A stretch of 64,000 nucleotides of DNA from Vreelandella zhuhanensis. Its GTDB lineage: Bacteria > Pseudomonadota > Gammaproteobacteria > Pseudomonadales > Halomonadaceae. The notes under the pieces were generated by a model. It was not told the DNA's origin and did not search any database. It worked only from the letters and a program-made list of their open reading frames with translations. Shown in pieces: positions 38,197 through 47,738 of the stretch. The translations under genes were made by a program, and so were the position numbers. Location of the stretch: the NCBI RefSeq assembly GCF_009793355.1, contig NZ_WTKP01000002.1, forward strand, positions 360,409 to 424,408. Reading direction: 5' to 3'. Each line of letters begins with the position of its first letter. Positions within the stretch are counted from its first letter, which is position 1.

Positions 38197-39381
38197 ATGT
38201 CAACTCGCGACGTCGTCATCTGCCATCCCGTCCGCACGGCCATCGGCACCTATGGCGGCAGCCTCAAGGACACCCCCGCCACCGACCTGGGCGCACAGGT
38301 CATTCAGGAGACCCTTTCCCGCGCCGGGCTTGCCGCCGAGAAGGTGGATTCGCTGGTGATGGGTCACGTGATTCAGGCGGGCTGTCGCATGAACTCGGGC
38401 CGTCAGGCCGGCATTGGCGGAGGGCTTCCCGTGGAAATCCCGGCGCTTACCGTCAATCGGGTCTGCGGTTCCGGCGCCCAGGCAGTGGTCAGTGCGGCCA
38501 TGGAGGTCTGGAGCGGCATGGCTGACTGCGCGATTGCCGGCGGCATGGAGAACATGGACCGCGCACCCTACGTGATGCCCCAGGGGCGCTGGGGCGCACG
38601 CATGGGCGACGTGACCATGCACGATACTATGCTGCTTGACGGCCTCAACGACGCCTTCAGCGGCAAGCACTCCGGCTGGCATACCGAAGATCTAGTGAGC
38701 CGCTACAGCATCTCCCGCGAAGACCAGGACATTTGGGCGCTGCGCTCTCAGCAGCGCTTCTCCAAGGCCCAGGAAGCCGGCCACTTCGATGCTGAAATTG
38801 CCGGGGTGGAACTCACTAGCCGCAAGGGTACCACCACCTTCGCCCGCGACGAGCACAACCGCCCGGATATCACCCTGGAATCGCTGGGTAAGATGAAGCC
38901 CGCTTTTCGTAAAGAAGGTACCATCACCGCAGGTAATTCCCCCGGTCTAAACAGCGGCGCGGCGGCGATGATCGTTGCCGAACGCGACTGGGCCGAGCAG
39001 CAGGGCCTCACCCCCGTGGCCCGCCTGGTGGCTTTCGGCATCAGCGCCGTGGAGCCTGGCTACTTCGGCATCGGCCCGGTACCGGCAGTCAAGCAGGCGC
39101 TTGAGCGCGCCGGCTGGTCGGTGGATGATCTGGACCGGGTGGAGATCAACGAGGCCTTCGCCGCCATTGCCTTGGCCTGCCAGCGCGAACTCGGCCTGCC
39201 GGAAGAGATCGTCAACGTGGAGGGCGGCGCTATCGCTCACGGCCATCCGATTGGTGCCACCGGCGCGGTTCTGACCACACGGCTGTTACATGCCATGCAG
39301 CGTAACGGCGAACACCGCGGCATCGTCACTTTGTGTATCGGCGGCGGTCAGGGCATCGCACTGGCACTGGAAACCCTCTGA
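38197..39381 (+). CDS. Acetyl-CoA acetyltransferase (thiolase)
   Basis: A 394-aa thiolase. The acylated cysteine is C90 ([11 protein letters not shown]). The second active-site patch [15 protein letters not shown] supplies the histidine, and [13 protein letters not shown] supplies the second cysteine. ATG 38197 has AGAGGA upstream. It condenses two acetyl-CoA to acetoacetyl-CoA or runs thiolysis. Together with phaB (32100) it could feed PHB synthesis, though they are 5 kb apart and separated by an IS-rich island. Confidence 0.92.
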   Translation: MSTRDVVICHPVRTAIGTYGGSLKDTPATDLGAQVIQETLSRAGLAAEKVDSLVMGHVIQAGCRMNSGRQAGIGGGLPVEIPALTVNRVCGSGAQAVVSAAMEVWSGMADCAIAGGMENMDRAPYVMPQGRWGARMGDVTMHDTMLLDGLNDAFSGKHSGWHTEDLVSRYSISREDQDIWALRSQQRFSKAQEAGHFDAEIAGVELTSRKGTTTFARDEHNRPDITLESLGKMKPAFRKEGTITAGNSPGLNSGAAAMIVAERDWAEQQGLTPVARLVAFGISAVEPGYFGIGPVPAVKQALERAGWSVDDLDRVEINEAFAAIALACQRELGLPEEIVNVEGGAIAHGHPIGATGAVLTTRLLHAMQRNGEHRGIVTLCIGGGQGIALALETL

Positions 39382-39450
39382 CGCTCGGCCGCTGGCATGT
39401 CACGACGCGCCAGCGGCTTGTCTCGAGCTTGACTCTTCGGGACCAAACAC

Positions 39451-39765
39451 CTAGTCATCAACCAGTCCCGCAGCCCGCAAGCGATCCCTCAGGCGCTGGT
39501 TCTCCTCGATCAGGTCGGTCGCCAAGGCGGCGAGCTCGGGCGCTGCCTCGAAGTCACGCTCCAGCTGACTCAGCCGTCGGGCACGGGTCAGGTCATGACT
39601 GGTGAAGCGCCAGCTCGCCATATAGGGCGAACCATCGGCCAGCAGACCGCTCTCGATACGCTCGACGACCCAATCGGTTTCCACCGAGCAGGCACGAGCC
39701 AGATCCTCGAGGGTCAGGGTCGCCTCATCGATCAGTTCGCCTCTGATGATACGCTGCTGCACCAT
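39451..39765 (-). CDS. cbpM: Chaperone modulatory protein CbpM
   Basis: A 104-aa MerR-like protein that inhibits CbpA's J-domain. It has the ETDWVVERIESGLL and ASWRFTSHDLTRARR helices and a coiled-coil tail (LATDLIEENQRLRDRLRAAG). It starts four bases after the cbpA stop on the same strand. Confidence 0.9.
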   Translation of the reverse strand: MVQQRIIRGELIDEATLTLEDLARACSVETDWVVERIESGLLADGSPYMASWRFTSHDLTRARRLSQLERDFEAAPELAALATDLIEENQRLRDRLRAAGLVDD

Positions 39766-39768
39766 GTC

Positions 39769-40710
39769 CTAACCTCCCCTGCGTTGGCGCGGGTCGAAAG
39801 CGAGTTCATGCGCCATAGTCTTATACAGTTCGCGTGCCTTGTCGGTATCGGCCGGGGGCAGTACCACCTCGAGTTCCACATAAAGATCACCCGGCTCCGG
39901 CCCTGGGATACCCCGCCCCTTCAGGCGCAATCTGCGACCGGTCTGTGACCCGGCAGGCACCTTAAGCTTCACCATTCCCGAGGGAGTCGGGGTTTCGATA
40001 CTGGCCCCCAGAGCGGCCTCCCAAGGTGTCACCGGTACTCTTTGATGTACATCCCGCCCCTCGACCCGATAACGCGAATCCGGCGTGAAGTGAATTTCCA
40101 GATACAGGTCACCCGCCGGGCCACCTCCAACACCGGGACTGCCCTGCCCCGTCAGGCGAATATGCTGGCCCTCCTTGACGCCCTTGGGGATACGCACGCT
40201 CAGGGTGTGTTCCCTGGAAACCACATGGCCTTGCGCATCAAGCTCGGGCACTTGCAGAGTGATCGCCCGGGTCGCGCCATGGAAAGCATCTGCCAGGTCG
40301 ATATTGATCTTGGCGTGACGGTCCTCGCCGCGCATCTGATAGCTGCGGCTCCTTCGCCCTGCCCGGCCACCTTGACCAAACAGGTTGGCAAAGAAGTCAC
40401 TGAACTCACCGAAATCGGCCTCCTCAAAACCACGCCCGCTGAACTCGAAGCCCGCATCCCAGTCAGGGGGCGGCTGAAAATCCTGTCCCGACCGATATTG
40501 CTGAGCCAGCTGGTCATAGGCGAGACGCTTCTCCGGATCGGACAGCACTGCCTTGGCCTCATTAAGCTCTTGCATACGCTGTTCGGCTTCAGGCTCCTTG
40601 CTGACGTCGGGATGAAACTTACGCGCCAGCTTGCGGTAGGCTTTCTTGATTTCCTCGGTCGTCGCGGTCTTCGCCACCCCGAGCACTTGGTAGTAATCCT
40701 TGAATTCCAC
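39769..40710 (-). CDS. cbpA: Curved-DNA-binding protein CbpA (DnaJ-type co-chaperone)
   Basis: A 313-aa class II J protein. The HPD triad is at 33-35 (RKFHPDVSKEPEAEQ), followed by a Gly/Phe-rich linker (FSGRGFEEADFGEFSDFF) and two C-terminal substrate-binding domains. No zinc-finger region, so not DnaJ proper. It pairs with DnaK and binds curved DNA. Co-transcribed with cbpM. Confidence 0.92.
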   Translation of the reverse strand: MEFKDYYQVLGVAKTATTEEIKKAYRKLARKFHPDVSKEPEAEQRMQELNEAKAVLSDPEKRLAYDQLAQQYRSGQDFQPPPDWDAGFEFSGRGFEEADFGEFSDFFANLFGQGGRAGRRSRSYQMRGEDRHAKINIDLADAFHGATRAITLQVPELDAQGHVVSREHTLSVRIPKGVKEGQHIRLTGQGSPGVGGGPAGDLYLEIHFTPDSRYRVEGRDVHQRVPVTPWEAALGASIETPTPSGMVKLKVPAGSQTGRRLRLKGRGIPGPEPGDLYVELEVVLPPADTDKARELYKTMAHELAFDPRQRRGG

Positions 40711-40979
40711 TTATGAAAGCTCCGACAGAGACCATGACCATCCAGAAGCGCGATGACAACCGTGCCACTCCTGAAAGGAACCAGCGGTTTGACTCAAGTC
40801 TAGTCGAAAATGACGGAGGAGAGCTGGCAGTGGAAGAAAATCTCGTGTTCGCGCTCTTGGCATCACCCTGATGATTCCGGTGGCTTTTTTATGTGGGCTC
40901 AAGCGAAGCAAGCTGACACGATATAGCTAACGTTATGCCTTGCAGCAACTACAATTCTCGCTTGAATCAGGAGGTGAAA

Positions 40980-41882
40980 GTGAGCATATGGTTTTATGTG
41001 GCGAGCATATTGGCGGGCGGTGTTGCAGGAGGGGTGACGCTGCGAAGGCGCTTTCATCGCCGCCTACAGCGAGAGCTTGCCGCTCCAAGGGAGCCGGTGG
41101 CAACAACGCTGGAAGCACATCGACTACACGGTGAAGCGGCGCGCTTTGCCACTCAACGCGGACGGTGGCTGGAGGGCTGGTGGCTACCCGCGGCATGGCC
41201 TCGAGGCCATGTGGTGCTGACCCATGGCTGGGGTGCGAACCGTGCCACCCTACTGCCACTTGCACCGCTGTTGCTTGAAGCCGGCTGGAATGTGCTGCTA
41301 TTTGATGTCCGCAATCATGGCGACAGCGACAGCGATACGTTCTCTTCCATGCCGCGCTTTGCCGAAGATATCGATGCGGCACTTGCCTGGTTGAAACAGA
41401 CGCAAGCTGCGCTTCCCACCGCGCTGATCGGCCACTCGGTGGGAGCGGCGGCGACGCTTCTCGCCGCCTCACGCCGCGACGATATTGCCGCCGTGGTGAG
41501 TCTGGCAAGCTTTGCCCACCCGGATAGCATGATGCGCCGCTGGCTAGCGCAGAAAGGCCTGCCGTTTTTCCCGTTGGGCTGGTACGTGCTGCGCTACGTC
41601 GAGCATGTGATCGGCCACCGCTTCGATGCAATCGCACCAGTGAATACGCTGGGCAGGATTCGCTGCCCGGTGCTCCTGGTACATGGCGAGAGTGATACGG
41701 TGATTCCGCCTGATGATGCACACATGCTTGCGAGCGCCGGGAGAACTAATGTGACGCTGCGCTTGGTAGAAGGTGGGCACGACTTGAGCGCAAGCCTTGT
41801 CCACCACGGCGATGAGCTGGTGGCGTTCTTACGCGCCGCCCCGGCTCAGGCAATTACAGATCGCCATAGTGAACGGCACTAA
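40980..41882 (+). CDS. Alpha/beta hydrolase
   Basis: A 300-aa hydrolase of the Hydrolase_4/BAAT-like kind. GTG 40980 is favoured by a perfect AGGAGG five bases upstream. An N-terminal membrane helix (IWFYVASILAGGVAGGV) is followed by the oxyanion region THGWGANRA, the nucleophile GHSVGA, an aspartate on VHGESDTV and the histidine in EGGHDL. Likely membrane-anchored esterase; substrate unknown. Its end overlaps the convergent creA gene by 29 bp. Confidence 0.85.
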   Translation: MSIWFYVASILAGGVAGGVTLRRRFHRRLQRELAAPREPVATTLEAHRLHGEAARFATQRGRWLEGWWLPAAWPRGHVVLTHGWGANRATLLPLAPLLLEAGWNVLLFDVRNHGDSDSDTFSSMPRFAEDIDAALAWLKQTQAALPTALIGHSVGAAATLLAASRRDDIAAVVSLASFAHPDSMMRRWLAQKGLPFFPLGWYVLRYVEHVIGHRFDAIAPVNTLGRIRCPVLLVHGESDTVIPPDDAHMLASAGRTNVTLRLVEGGHDLSASLVHHGDELVAFLRAAPAQAITDRHSERH

Positions 41883-42330
41883 TCGCGTTCTTCGGCGAGC
41901 CATCGACAAGCTTGGTGCTGTACGTCAGGTATATGAAGGTCTGGGTTTGCGTGTCGTGCATGCGTACTACGCGCATGTTCTTGAAAAGCACAGAACGACG
42001 CTGAGTAAAAATCACCTCTTGCTGCTCCACTTCGGCGGGCTCGAAGACAACCTCTCCGGTCTGCCGGCATGCCACGCTAGTCTCACTGGCCTCCTCAGCA
42101 AGTCCCACCGCACCCGAAATCCCGCCAATCTGGGAATAGGAAATATAGCAAGAGATGCCTTGTACCTTCGGGTCATCGAAGCGTTCCACTTCGATGGTAC
42201 TGTTCGGACCAAGTAGCTTGAACTCCGTCCGCACACTGCCAATGTGGGCGTCTTGCGCAAGCAGCGCGGGCGGAAGCAGCGAAAATATGATAACAAGCGC
42301 CCTGCTCGCCATATGTCGTGGGGAAAACAT
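41854..42330 (-). CDS. creA: CreA family secreted protein
   Basis: A 158-aa periplasmic protein of unknown function. The start at 42330 has AGGAGG nine bases upstream. A signal peptide ends near A-L-L-A. Family patches include IGSVRTEFKLLGPNS, DDPKVQGISCYIS, and TFIYLTYSTKLVDGSPKNA. The 3' end overlaps the hydrolase gene on the other strand. Confidence 0.9.
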   Translation of the reverse strand: MFSPRHMASRALVIIFSLLPPALLAQDAHIGSVRTEFKLLGPNSTIEVERFDDPKVQGISCYISYSQIGGISGAVGLAEEASETSVACRQTGEVVFEPAEVEQQEVIFTQRRSVLFKNMRVVRMHDTQTQTFIYLTYSTKLVDGSPKNAISAVHYGDL

Positions 42331-42542
42331 GGGTAGTAGCCTCCTATGCAATGACCAGCCGAGTGATGGACAGGCCAAGAGCATACCCGATGCTCAGGTC
42401 GCTGGGCGGTGAATCGCACAGGATTATTGGCTAAGACGGAGCACGTTTCGTGAGGACCTACCACAATCCAGCCGTTCCGTACGAGTGACTCTGCTCGTCC
42501 TATCGACGACGGGCAGCTGAACGGGCGTCTCTTCTTTGAAGA

Positions 42543-43883
42543 TCAATGAGAATGAGTGTTATCGCTTAAGCTGTGGGATCCTTTGCTAAACAGAAAGAGT
42601 CGCTCAGCCAAAAAGATAACCACCATCATTACCGCTGCAACGATAAGTACCAGAGGATCTGTCGTAGCCTTCACCCAAAGGAAACCCGCCAGAACGATTA
42701 CATCAAGCAATATAGCCACCACTAATATAGAGGCATTTGCATCAATTTCTTTTCGAAGATGGCGAAACACTCCCCAATGAATGCCTATATCCATGATTAA
42801 ATAGAAAATGATACCAAGCGCAGCAATGCGGCTAAGATCAAAAAATGCTGTCAAGACCAAACCAAGCACGACCGTATAAACCAAGGTATGCTTCTGAATA
42901 CTGCCTGGCATGTGAAAGTGACGATGCGGCACCAGCTTCATTTCAGTCAGCATTGCCAACATTCGCGAGACGGCAAATATACTGGCAATGATGCCACCCG
43001 CAGTGGCCAGCATGGCAAGAATGACGGTGAACCAGACAGCGGCCTCTCCAAGAGCCGGCCTCGCAGCAGCCGCTAGCGAGTAATCCTGTGTTTCGATAAT
43101 TTCAGTCAGGGACAGGTTACTTGCTACCGCAAACCCCACCAATGCATAGATCACGACGCAAAGGCTGATCGATATCATTATCGCCCTGCCCACGTTCTTA
43201 TGCGGATCTTTTATCTCTGAGCCACTGTTAGTGATCGTCGTGAACCCCTTGAAGGCCAAGATACCCAAAGCGGTAGCACCCAAAAATCCCGTAAAGGATG
43301 CTTCAGGTGCCGACGCCGAGGTCTTCATGCCGACGGAGTCAGCGACGATGACACCGACCACCCCGAACAGGATAATCCCACCAATCTTTATGAACCCAAG
43401 TACTGACGCAACACCTTGTATTAACTTATTGGCAGCAAGGTTGATTAAAAATGCCGTTAGCAGTAGTGCAACACCCAATGAAGGGACGAGCAAAGACCTA
43501 TCTCCTGCATCGAAAAGCTCAAGCGTATAGGACCCAAACGTTCTCGCCAGGAAACTTTGGGCAATCACCATGGAAAAATACATTAAAAGTGCATGAAAAG
43601 CGGTGGGCAGTGTCGGGCCATACGCTTTCTGGAGGTACATGCCGATTCCACCCGCTGACGGATAGGCATTGGACATCTTCACGTAAGAGTATGCGCTGAA
43701 GGCTACGATCAGCGCCGATGACAAAAAGGCGAGAGGGAAAAGCTTCCCTGTCATTTCGGCCATCTGTCCTGTCAAGGCAAAAATGCCAGCACCAATCATG
43801 ACCCCCGTCCCTAAGGCAATCGCACCCACCAGGGAGAGGCTATTTTGTTTGTATTGTGGCGTTCTATCCATTGATTTGGACAT
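42543..43883 (-). CDS. APC-superfamily amino-acid permease
   Basis: A 446-aa secondary transporter with about 12 transmembrane helices. The motif GAIALGTGVMIGAGIFALTGQ in the first helix binds substrate in this family. A short His-rich C-tail (HSLSDNTHSH) follows. It lies 17 bp downstream of the glutaredoxin-MauE gene, so both are probably one transcript. The substrate is unknown. The pairing with a thiol-redox membrane protein is unusual for a plain amino-acid permease. Confidence 0.85.
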   Translation of the reverse strand: MSKSMDRTPQYKQNSLSLVGAIALGTGVMIGAGIFALTGQMAEMTGKLFPLAFLSSALIVAFSAYSYVKMSNAYPSAGGIGMYLQKAYGPTLPTAFHALLMYFSMVIAQSFLARTFGSYTLELFDAGDRSLLVPSLGVALLLTAFLINLAANKLIQGVASVLGFIKIGGIILFGVVGVIVADSVGMKTSASAPEASFTGFLGATALGILAFKGFTTITNSGSEIKDPHKNVGRAIMISISLCVVIYALVGFAVASNLSLTEIIETQDYSLAAAARPALGEAAVWFTVILAMLATAGGIIASIFAVSRMLAMLTEMKLVPHRHFHMPGSIQKHTLVYTVVLGLVLTAFFDLSRIAALGIIFYLIMDIGIHWGVFRHLRKEIDANASILVVAILLDVIVLAGFLWVKATTDPLVLIVAAVMMVVIFLAERLFLFSKGSHSLSDNTHSH

Positions 43884-43900
43884 CTAAGCCTCCCCCAGTG

Positions 43901-44671
43901 CTATAAGATGAAGGATTTGAGTGGCATCCAGATACCCATCCCCATCATTACAAGATTCTCGGTTAACGATACAAACCCCAGTGGGACGTTGCTATTCCCA
44001 CCGACACAGGCACACTTCAGCTCACGTTTATCGATGTAGACCGCCTTGAATACTGATACCGCTCCGACAGTGCCGACAAACAGCGCCAATGGAGCAGCAA
44101 ACCATATCAGCGCCCCGGCCAGCATTAAGACACCGGCCAAGGTTTCGGCGTAGGGATAAACGTAACTATAGGGCACATGCCGTTGGGCCAGCAGATCATA
44201 GTTGAGAAACATATTGCTGAAGCTTTCAACATCCTGCAGTTTCTGAAGACCCAAGAGGATCATGGCAGCGGCAATGGCATACTCAAGCATTCGCAGTGAT
44301 AGGAGAGGGCCACTATCTACCCAGCTAACCGCCAGGCCAATCAACAAGGAGGTGGCAAAGATAGCGATGACAGGCCGATAGGTTGTCTCCTTATCACCAG
44401 GGACACTCAAGCCAAGGTAGGCACGAACTTCTTCATAACCCCCTACTCGCTCTTGCCCAATATAGACTTGCGGCGTGGTATCGACCTCAGCCTTTTCCTT
44501 GAAATCTTCAATCTCCTGACGCGAGGTCAAAAGATTATCCTCGACCTGATAACCTTTTCGCTTGAGCAGATCTACAGTTTTAAGGCCAAAAGGACAGAGA
44601 TGTTCCTCTGTCTTCATGCGGAAGACACGTGCGGTCTCACTAGGTGCAGAAGATGTCGTCGATAAGCCCAT
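43901..44671 (-). CDS. Glutaredoxin-MauE/DoxX fusion membrane protein
   Basis: A 256-aa protein. Residues 14-90 are a glutaredoxin domain with a monothiol-style CPFG at 26-29 and the TPQVYIG segment that contacts glutathione. Residues from about 100 form four or five transmembrane helices of the MauE/DoxX type, ending with a CxC motif (LKCACVGG) near the C-terminus. AGGAGG is ten bases before ATG 44671. Probably it couples a cytosolic thiol reaction to electron transfer across or within the membrane. The partner could be the adjacent permease. Confidence 0.85.
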   Translation of the reverse strand: MGLSTTSSAPSETARVFRMKTEEHLCPFGLKTVDLLKRKGYQVEDNLLTSRQEIEDFKEKAEVDTTPQVYIGQERVGGYEEVRAYLGLSVPGDKETTYRPVIAIFATSLLIGLAVSWVDSGPLLSLRMLEYAIAAAMILLGLQKLQDVESFSNMFLNYDLLAQRHVPYSYVYPYAETLAGVLMLAGALIWFAAPLALFVGTVGAVSVFKAVYIDKRELKCACVGGNSNVPLGFVSLTENLVMMGMGIWMPLKSFIL

Positions 44672-44837
44672 AGGATATTGCCCTCCTTTTAAATGCCAAC
44701 CCAATTTTCTATATGAAATTCCTTATTTAGCACCATTATCTTAATTAGAATACAGTCGCAAGTTTGTGACGAGTAACATCAATCTCTTAACACTAGCTCA
44801 TAGTGACGTGAATAGCCTAGCGTCGCTGGGCCGAGCG

Positions 44838-45179
44838 CTAATGAAACATTCCCGATTCTTTGCCGAGGATGATTGAAAAAAATACGAACATCACTGGCTC
44901 TTCACGAGGATGGCAAAACCGGGCATGGGGAGCATCCTCCCATTGCGCTAAACGTTCGGCTCGCTCCGATTCATCCATACGCGTATCGGTACAGGTAGCT
45001 TCCAACCAATCCTCAAACGCCTGATTACGCGTTTGAATCTCTGGAGTATGGGGCGCAAAAAACGCCTGCATATTGTGAAACGACAAACCGGAACCAATCA
45101 CCAGCATATTTTCATGCGCCAATGCTTGTAGCGCACAGCCAATCTCAATGTGCGCGCGCGCATCCAGGCTGTTCACCAA
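44838..45179 (-). pseudogene. LigB-type extradiol dioxygenase remnant (YgiD-like)
   Basis: A 113-codon frame covers only a central-to-C-terminal piece of a 4,5-DOPA-dioxygenase-like protein: ALAHENMLVIGSGLSFHNM, then DTRMDESERAERLAQW and ARFCHPREE. The family ends with a longer histidine-bearing segment, and the N-terminal half with the other metal ligands is missing. After HPREE the sequence changes to unrelated residues (PVMFVFFS). It is therefore truncated at both sides and inactive. Confidence 0.75.
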
Positions 45180-45430
45180 TGGATGTCGCTATTTTTACTC
45201 TTGGCGTTGAAGCCTCGCCCCAGGTGGGGGCTCACGTTACTATCTTTACTATCCTCCAGAATGATTTCCCTCTTGCGACAAAGCACCGCATATGGCTCTT
45301 TGCTTTCTTAGCTATCCTTCAAGTTAACATTATTAACTTAGAGGATTTAGTTATATTTAGAGTGTACGCTACAACACATCGTTCTTTACTTTCACCACCA
45401 CTTTTAGCGTTTTTTATGAGGAGAGAAATA

Positions 45431-45892
45431 ATGCGTTATTCACACTTTGCAGCGGCAACCCTGACAGCTTTTGCCCTGCCGACGCTTGCCGTTGCCGATA
45501 ATCACGGCAATGCGGAAGATCAAGCGTTGATGATCGTCACCAGTGATGCTGTCCAAACCCAGAGCATGGCCATGATTTTAGGCAACGCCATGCGCAAGCA
45601 GGGTACCGATTTGCATATCTTGCTGTGTGATGCCGCTGGCGACTTGGCCGTTGATGGCTATTCCAGCGACGAAGCGATCAACACACCGCCCGGCCATCCG
45701 ATGGAGCAGGTCAAGCCGGAAGGGCTTCTCCAGATGTTGATGGGCAAGGGGGTAACGGTGGACGTGTGCGCCATCTATTTGCCCAACTCTGAGTACGGTG
45801 AAGATGAGTTGTTAGACGGCGTAGGCGTAGCAGCACCAGGACCGATGGCCGAGATGATGCGTGACCCGTCCATCTCGGTTTACGACTTCTGA
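45431..45892 (+). CDS. Secreted DsrE-like protein
   Basis: A 153-aa protein with a signal peptide cleaved after A22 (A-V-A). The mature part has a DsrE/peroxiredoxin-like Rossmann pattern (ALMIVTSDAVQTQSMAMIL, DLHILLCDAAGDLA) with cysteines at 66 and 113. DsrE proteins shuttle sulfur in the cytosol. A periplasmic version with two cysteines suggests thiol or sulfur binding outside. Upstream 45180-45430 is AT-rich and probably carries its promoter. Confidence 0.7.
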   Translation: MRYSHFAAATLTAFALPTLAVADNHGNAEDQALMIVTSDAVQTQSMAMILGNAMRKQGTDLHILLCDAAGDLAVDGYSSDEAINTPPGHPMEQVKPEGLLQMLMGKGVTVDVCAIYLPNSEYGEDELLDGVGVAAPGPMAEMMRDPSISVYDF

Positions 45893-45941
45893 TACGTGAC
45901 CGCTCGCTCGGCGTGTGTCGGGCGAGATCAGTTATCAGGCG

Positions 45942-47738
45942 TTAACCAAGCGTACTTTCTTCTTGTGGTTCCTGTTGGCGTTCCCTAGCCTTGGGCAGTT
46001 CAAACCAGAAATTAGCCCCTTCTGTATTGTAAAAACCAATCGCGCCGTCCATTCGCATGATGAGCTCCCTGGCGATGGCAAGGCCGAGTCCCGTGCCCGT
46101 GACGGCACGTTTCGAGCCGCGATCGGCCTGCGCAAAGCGCTCAAAGATCCGGGGAGAAAATTCATCGGGAACGCCACTTCCCTGATCGCTTACCGTCACG
46201 CGCACACGTTCAGGTGATGCTGGTTCGGTCGTGATTCGAACCTCGCCTCCCAGCGGAGAATGCTTGACTGCATTGCTGAGAAGATTGTCCACGACTTGGC
46301 GTAATCGCTGCGCATCCGCCCACACACCTAAGTGCTGATCGTCATGGATGTCGAAACGAATCCCACATTCGGCAGCCATCGGGCCAATATCGTTGACTGC
46401 TTGCTGCAATAGTTCGCTCAACGCAAAGGATTGACGTTCAAACACGATATTACCCGAAATCAATTTATTGAAGTCTAGAAGATCACGCACCAGTAGCTGA
46501 AGACGCTCGGAGTTTCTCAAGGCCAACTCGATCATCGAGCGCGCTTTGCTTGGCAAGTCGCCAGTCACGCCCGCATTGAGCAACTTGAGGCTTCCATGGA
46601 GCGAAGTCATCGGGGTGCGCAGCTCATGACTGACACTCGAGATGAAGTCATCCTTGAGGCGATCCACGGCCTGACGCTCTTTTGCCAAGCGGTTCATGGC
46701 ACGCGTCAGCGATTGAATCTCCGGCCCACCTTTTGCCGTGAGTATGCTCACCTCACTGGGATCGTCGGCCATACTGTCGATACGCTGGGCAATATATTCA
46801 AGGGGCCTCGTCAAAGAACAAGCCACCCACCACCCGATCATAGCCACGGTGATGGCGATAAATAGGCTAATGATGGAAAAATTAGCAAAGGATTTCCGCG
46901 CTGGGGCGATCGCTCGCTGATAAGGGATGGCTCGTAGCATTATCCAACCTAAATCGGCCAGCTCGCGTGTCACCACGACATAACGCTGGTTATCGGCCGT
47001 GGTTACCTGGCCGGAATGCAGGTTACGCGACGCCGCGTCCACCAGAGCGTTCTGACCTGGCGGAGGTAAAGGTTGCACTTCGTCGAACTTTTGCTGCATC
47101 GAGACAAACAAGCGGTTATTGACGTCGATAATGAGAAAGGTATTGTCATCTTGCCAATTTTCGTCGATACCCTCCGGGAGAATGTTATTTTTCGACAAAT
47201 CTATAACCCCCCCTACGATCCCGAGGCGCTTTCCCTCATCGGAAAGTACCGGGACAAGAAAGGAGAGCAGGGGTAACCCCGTGGTTCGTCCTATAATCGG
47301 CTCAGAAATGATAGGTTTACCGCTTTTGAAAAGCCGCCTGAAATGTGCCCGGTCTGCGTAATTGGTTCCTAGACGCCCCGGCACATGTATGTTCTCGGCG
47401 ATTGCGGTGGCATCAGCATCGAAGATCAGCAGGCCATCGGGAAAGCGGTCGTTTGCCAGCCTGCTTTGCTGCATGATCGCCTCCAGCTCCTTGAGCGGAT
47501 ACAAGGTACCGGTATTGCTATCGACGAGGCGCCATGAGACGGATTCCAGCGCGATAAGACTCTGCTGCAACCCTTGTTCGACTTGATGGGATAGGTCCGC
47601 AAGGCTGCTTGACTCATGTTCGGCAACCAAATATTCATAATCGTCTAATAGAAGTTGATAAACCGTGACCATCATGGCGGTCATGGTCAGCACACTGGCC
47701 AAGCATATGATCAGGACGATTCGGTTACGCAATAACAT
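45942..47738 (-). CDS. Membrane sensor histidine kinase (dCache-HAMP-HisKA)
   Basis: A 598-aa kinase. TM1 at about 5-25, then a periplasmic Cache-type sensor (LLIFDADATAIAENIHVPG, GIVGGVIDLSK), TM2, a HAMP linker (LTRPLEYIAQRID), the phosphorylated H371 (SVSHELRTP) and an ATPase domain (DNLLSNAVKHSP, SDQGSGVP, GTGLGLAIA). The ATG at 47738 overlaps the upstream stop as TGATG. The longer TTG start at 47756 is less likely. No receiver domain is attached, so the response regulator must be a separate protein. Confidence 0.9.
   Translation of the reverse strand: MLLRNRIVLIICLASVLTMTAMMVTVYQLLLDDYEYLVAEHESSSLADLSHQVEQGLQQSLIALESVSWRLVDSNTGTLYPLKELEAIMQQSRLANDRFPDGLLIFDADATAIAENIHVPGRLGTNYADRAHFRRLFKSGKPIISEPIIGRTTGLPLLSFLVPVLSDEGKRLGIVGGVIDLSKNNILPEGIDENWQDDNTFLIIDVNNRLFVSMQQKFDEVQPLPPPGQNALVDAASRNLHSGQVTTADNQRYVVVTRELADLGWIMLRAIPYQRAIAPARKSFANFSIISLFIAITVAMIGWWVACSLTRPLEYIAQRIDSMADDPSEVSILTAKGGPEIQSLTRAMNRLAKERQAVDRLKDDFISSVSHELRTPMTSLHGSLKLLNAGVTGDLPSKARSMIELALRNSERLQLLVRDLLDFNKLISGNIVFERQSFALSELLQQAVNDIGPMAAECGIRFDIHDDQHLGVWADAQRLRQVVDNLLSNAVKHSPLGGEVRITTEPASPERVRVTVSDQGSGVPDEFSPRIFERFAQADRGSKRAVTGTGLGLAIARELIMRMDGAIGFYNTEGANFWFELPKARERQQEPQEESTLG

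Noticed and set aside
45122..45430. Upstream extension of the DsrE-like gene
   Set aside because: The frame before ATG 45431 covers AT-rich intergenic DNA and the dioxygenase remnant. A signal peptide begins only at 45431, after GGAG.
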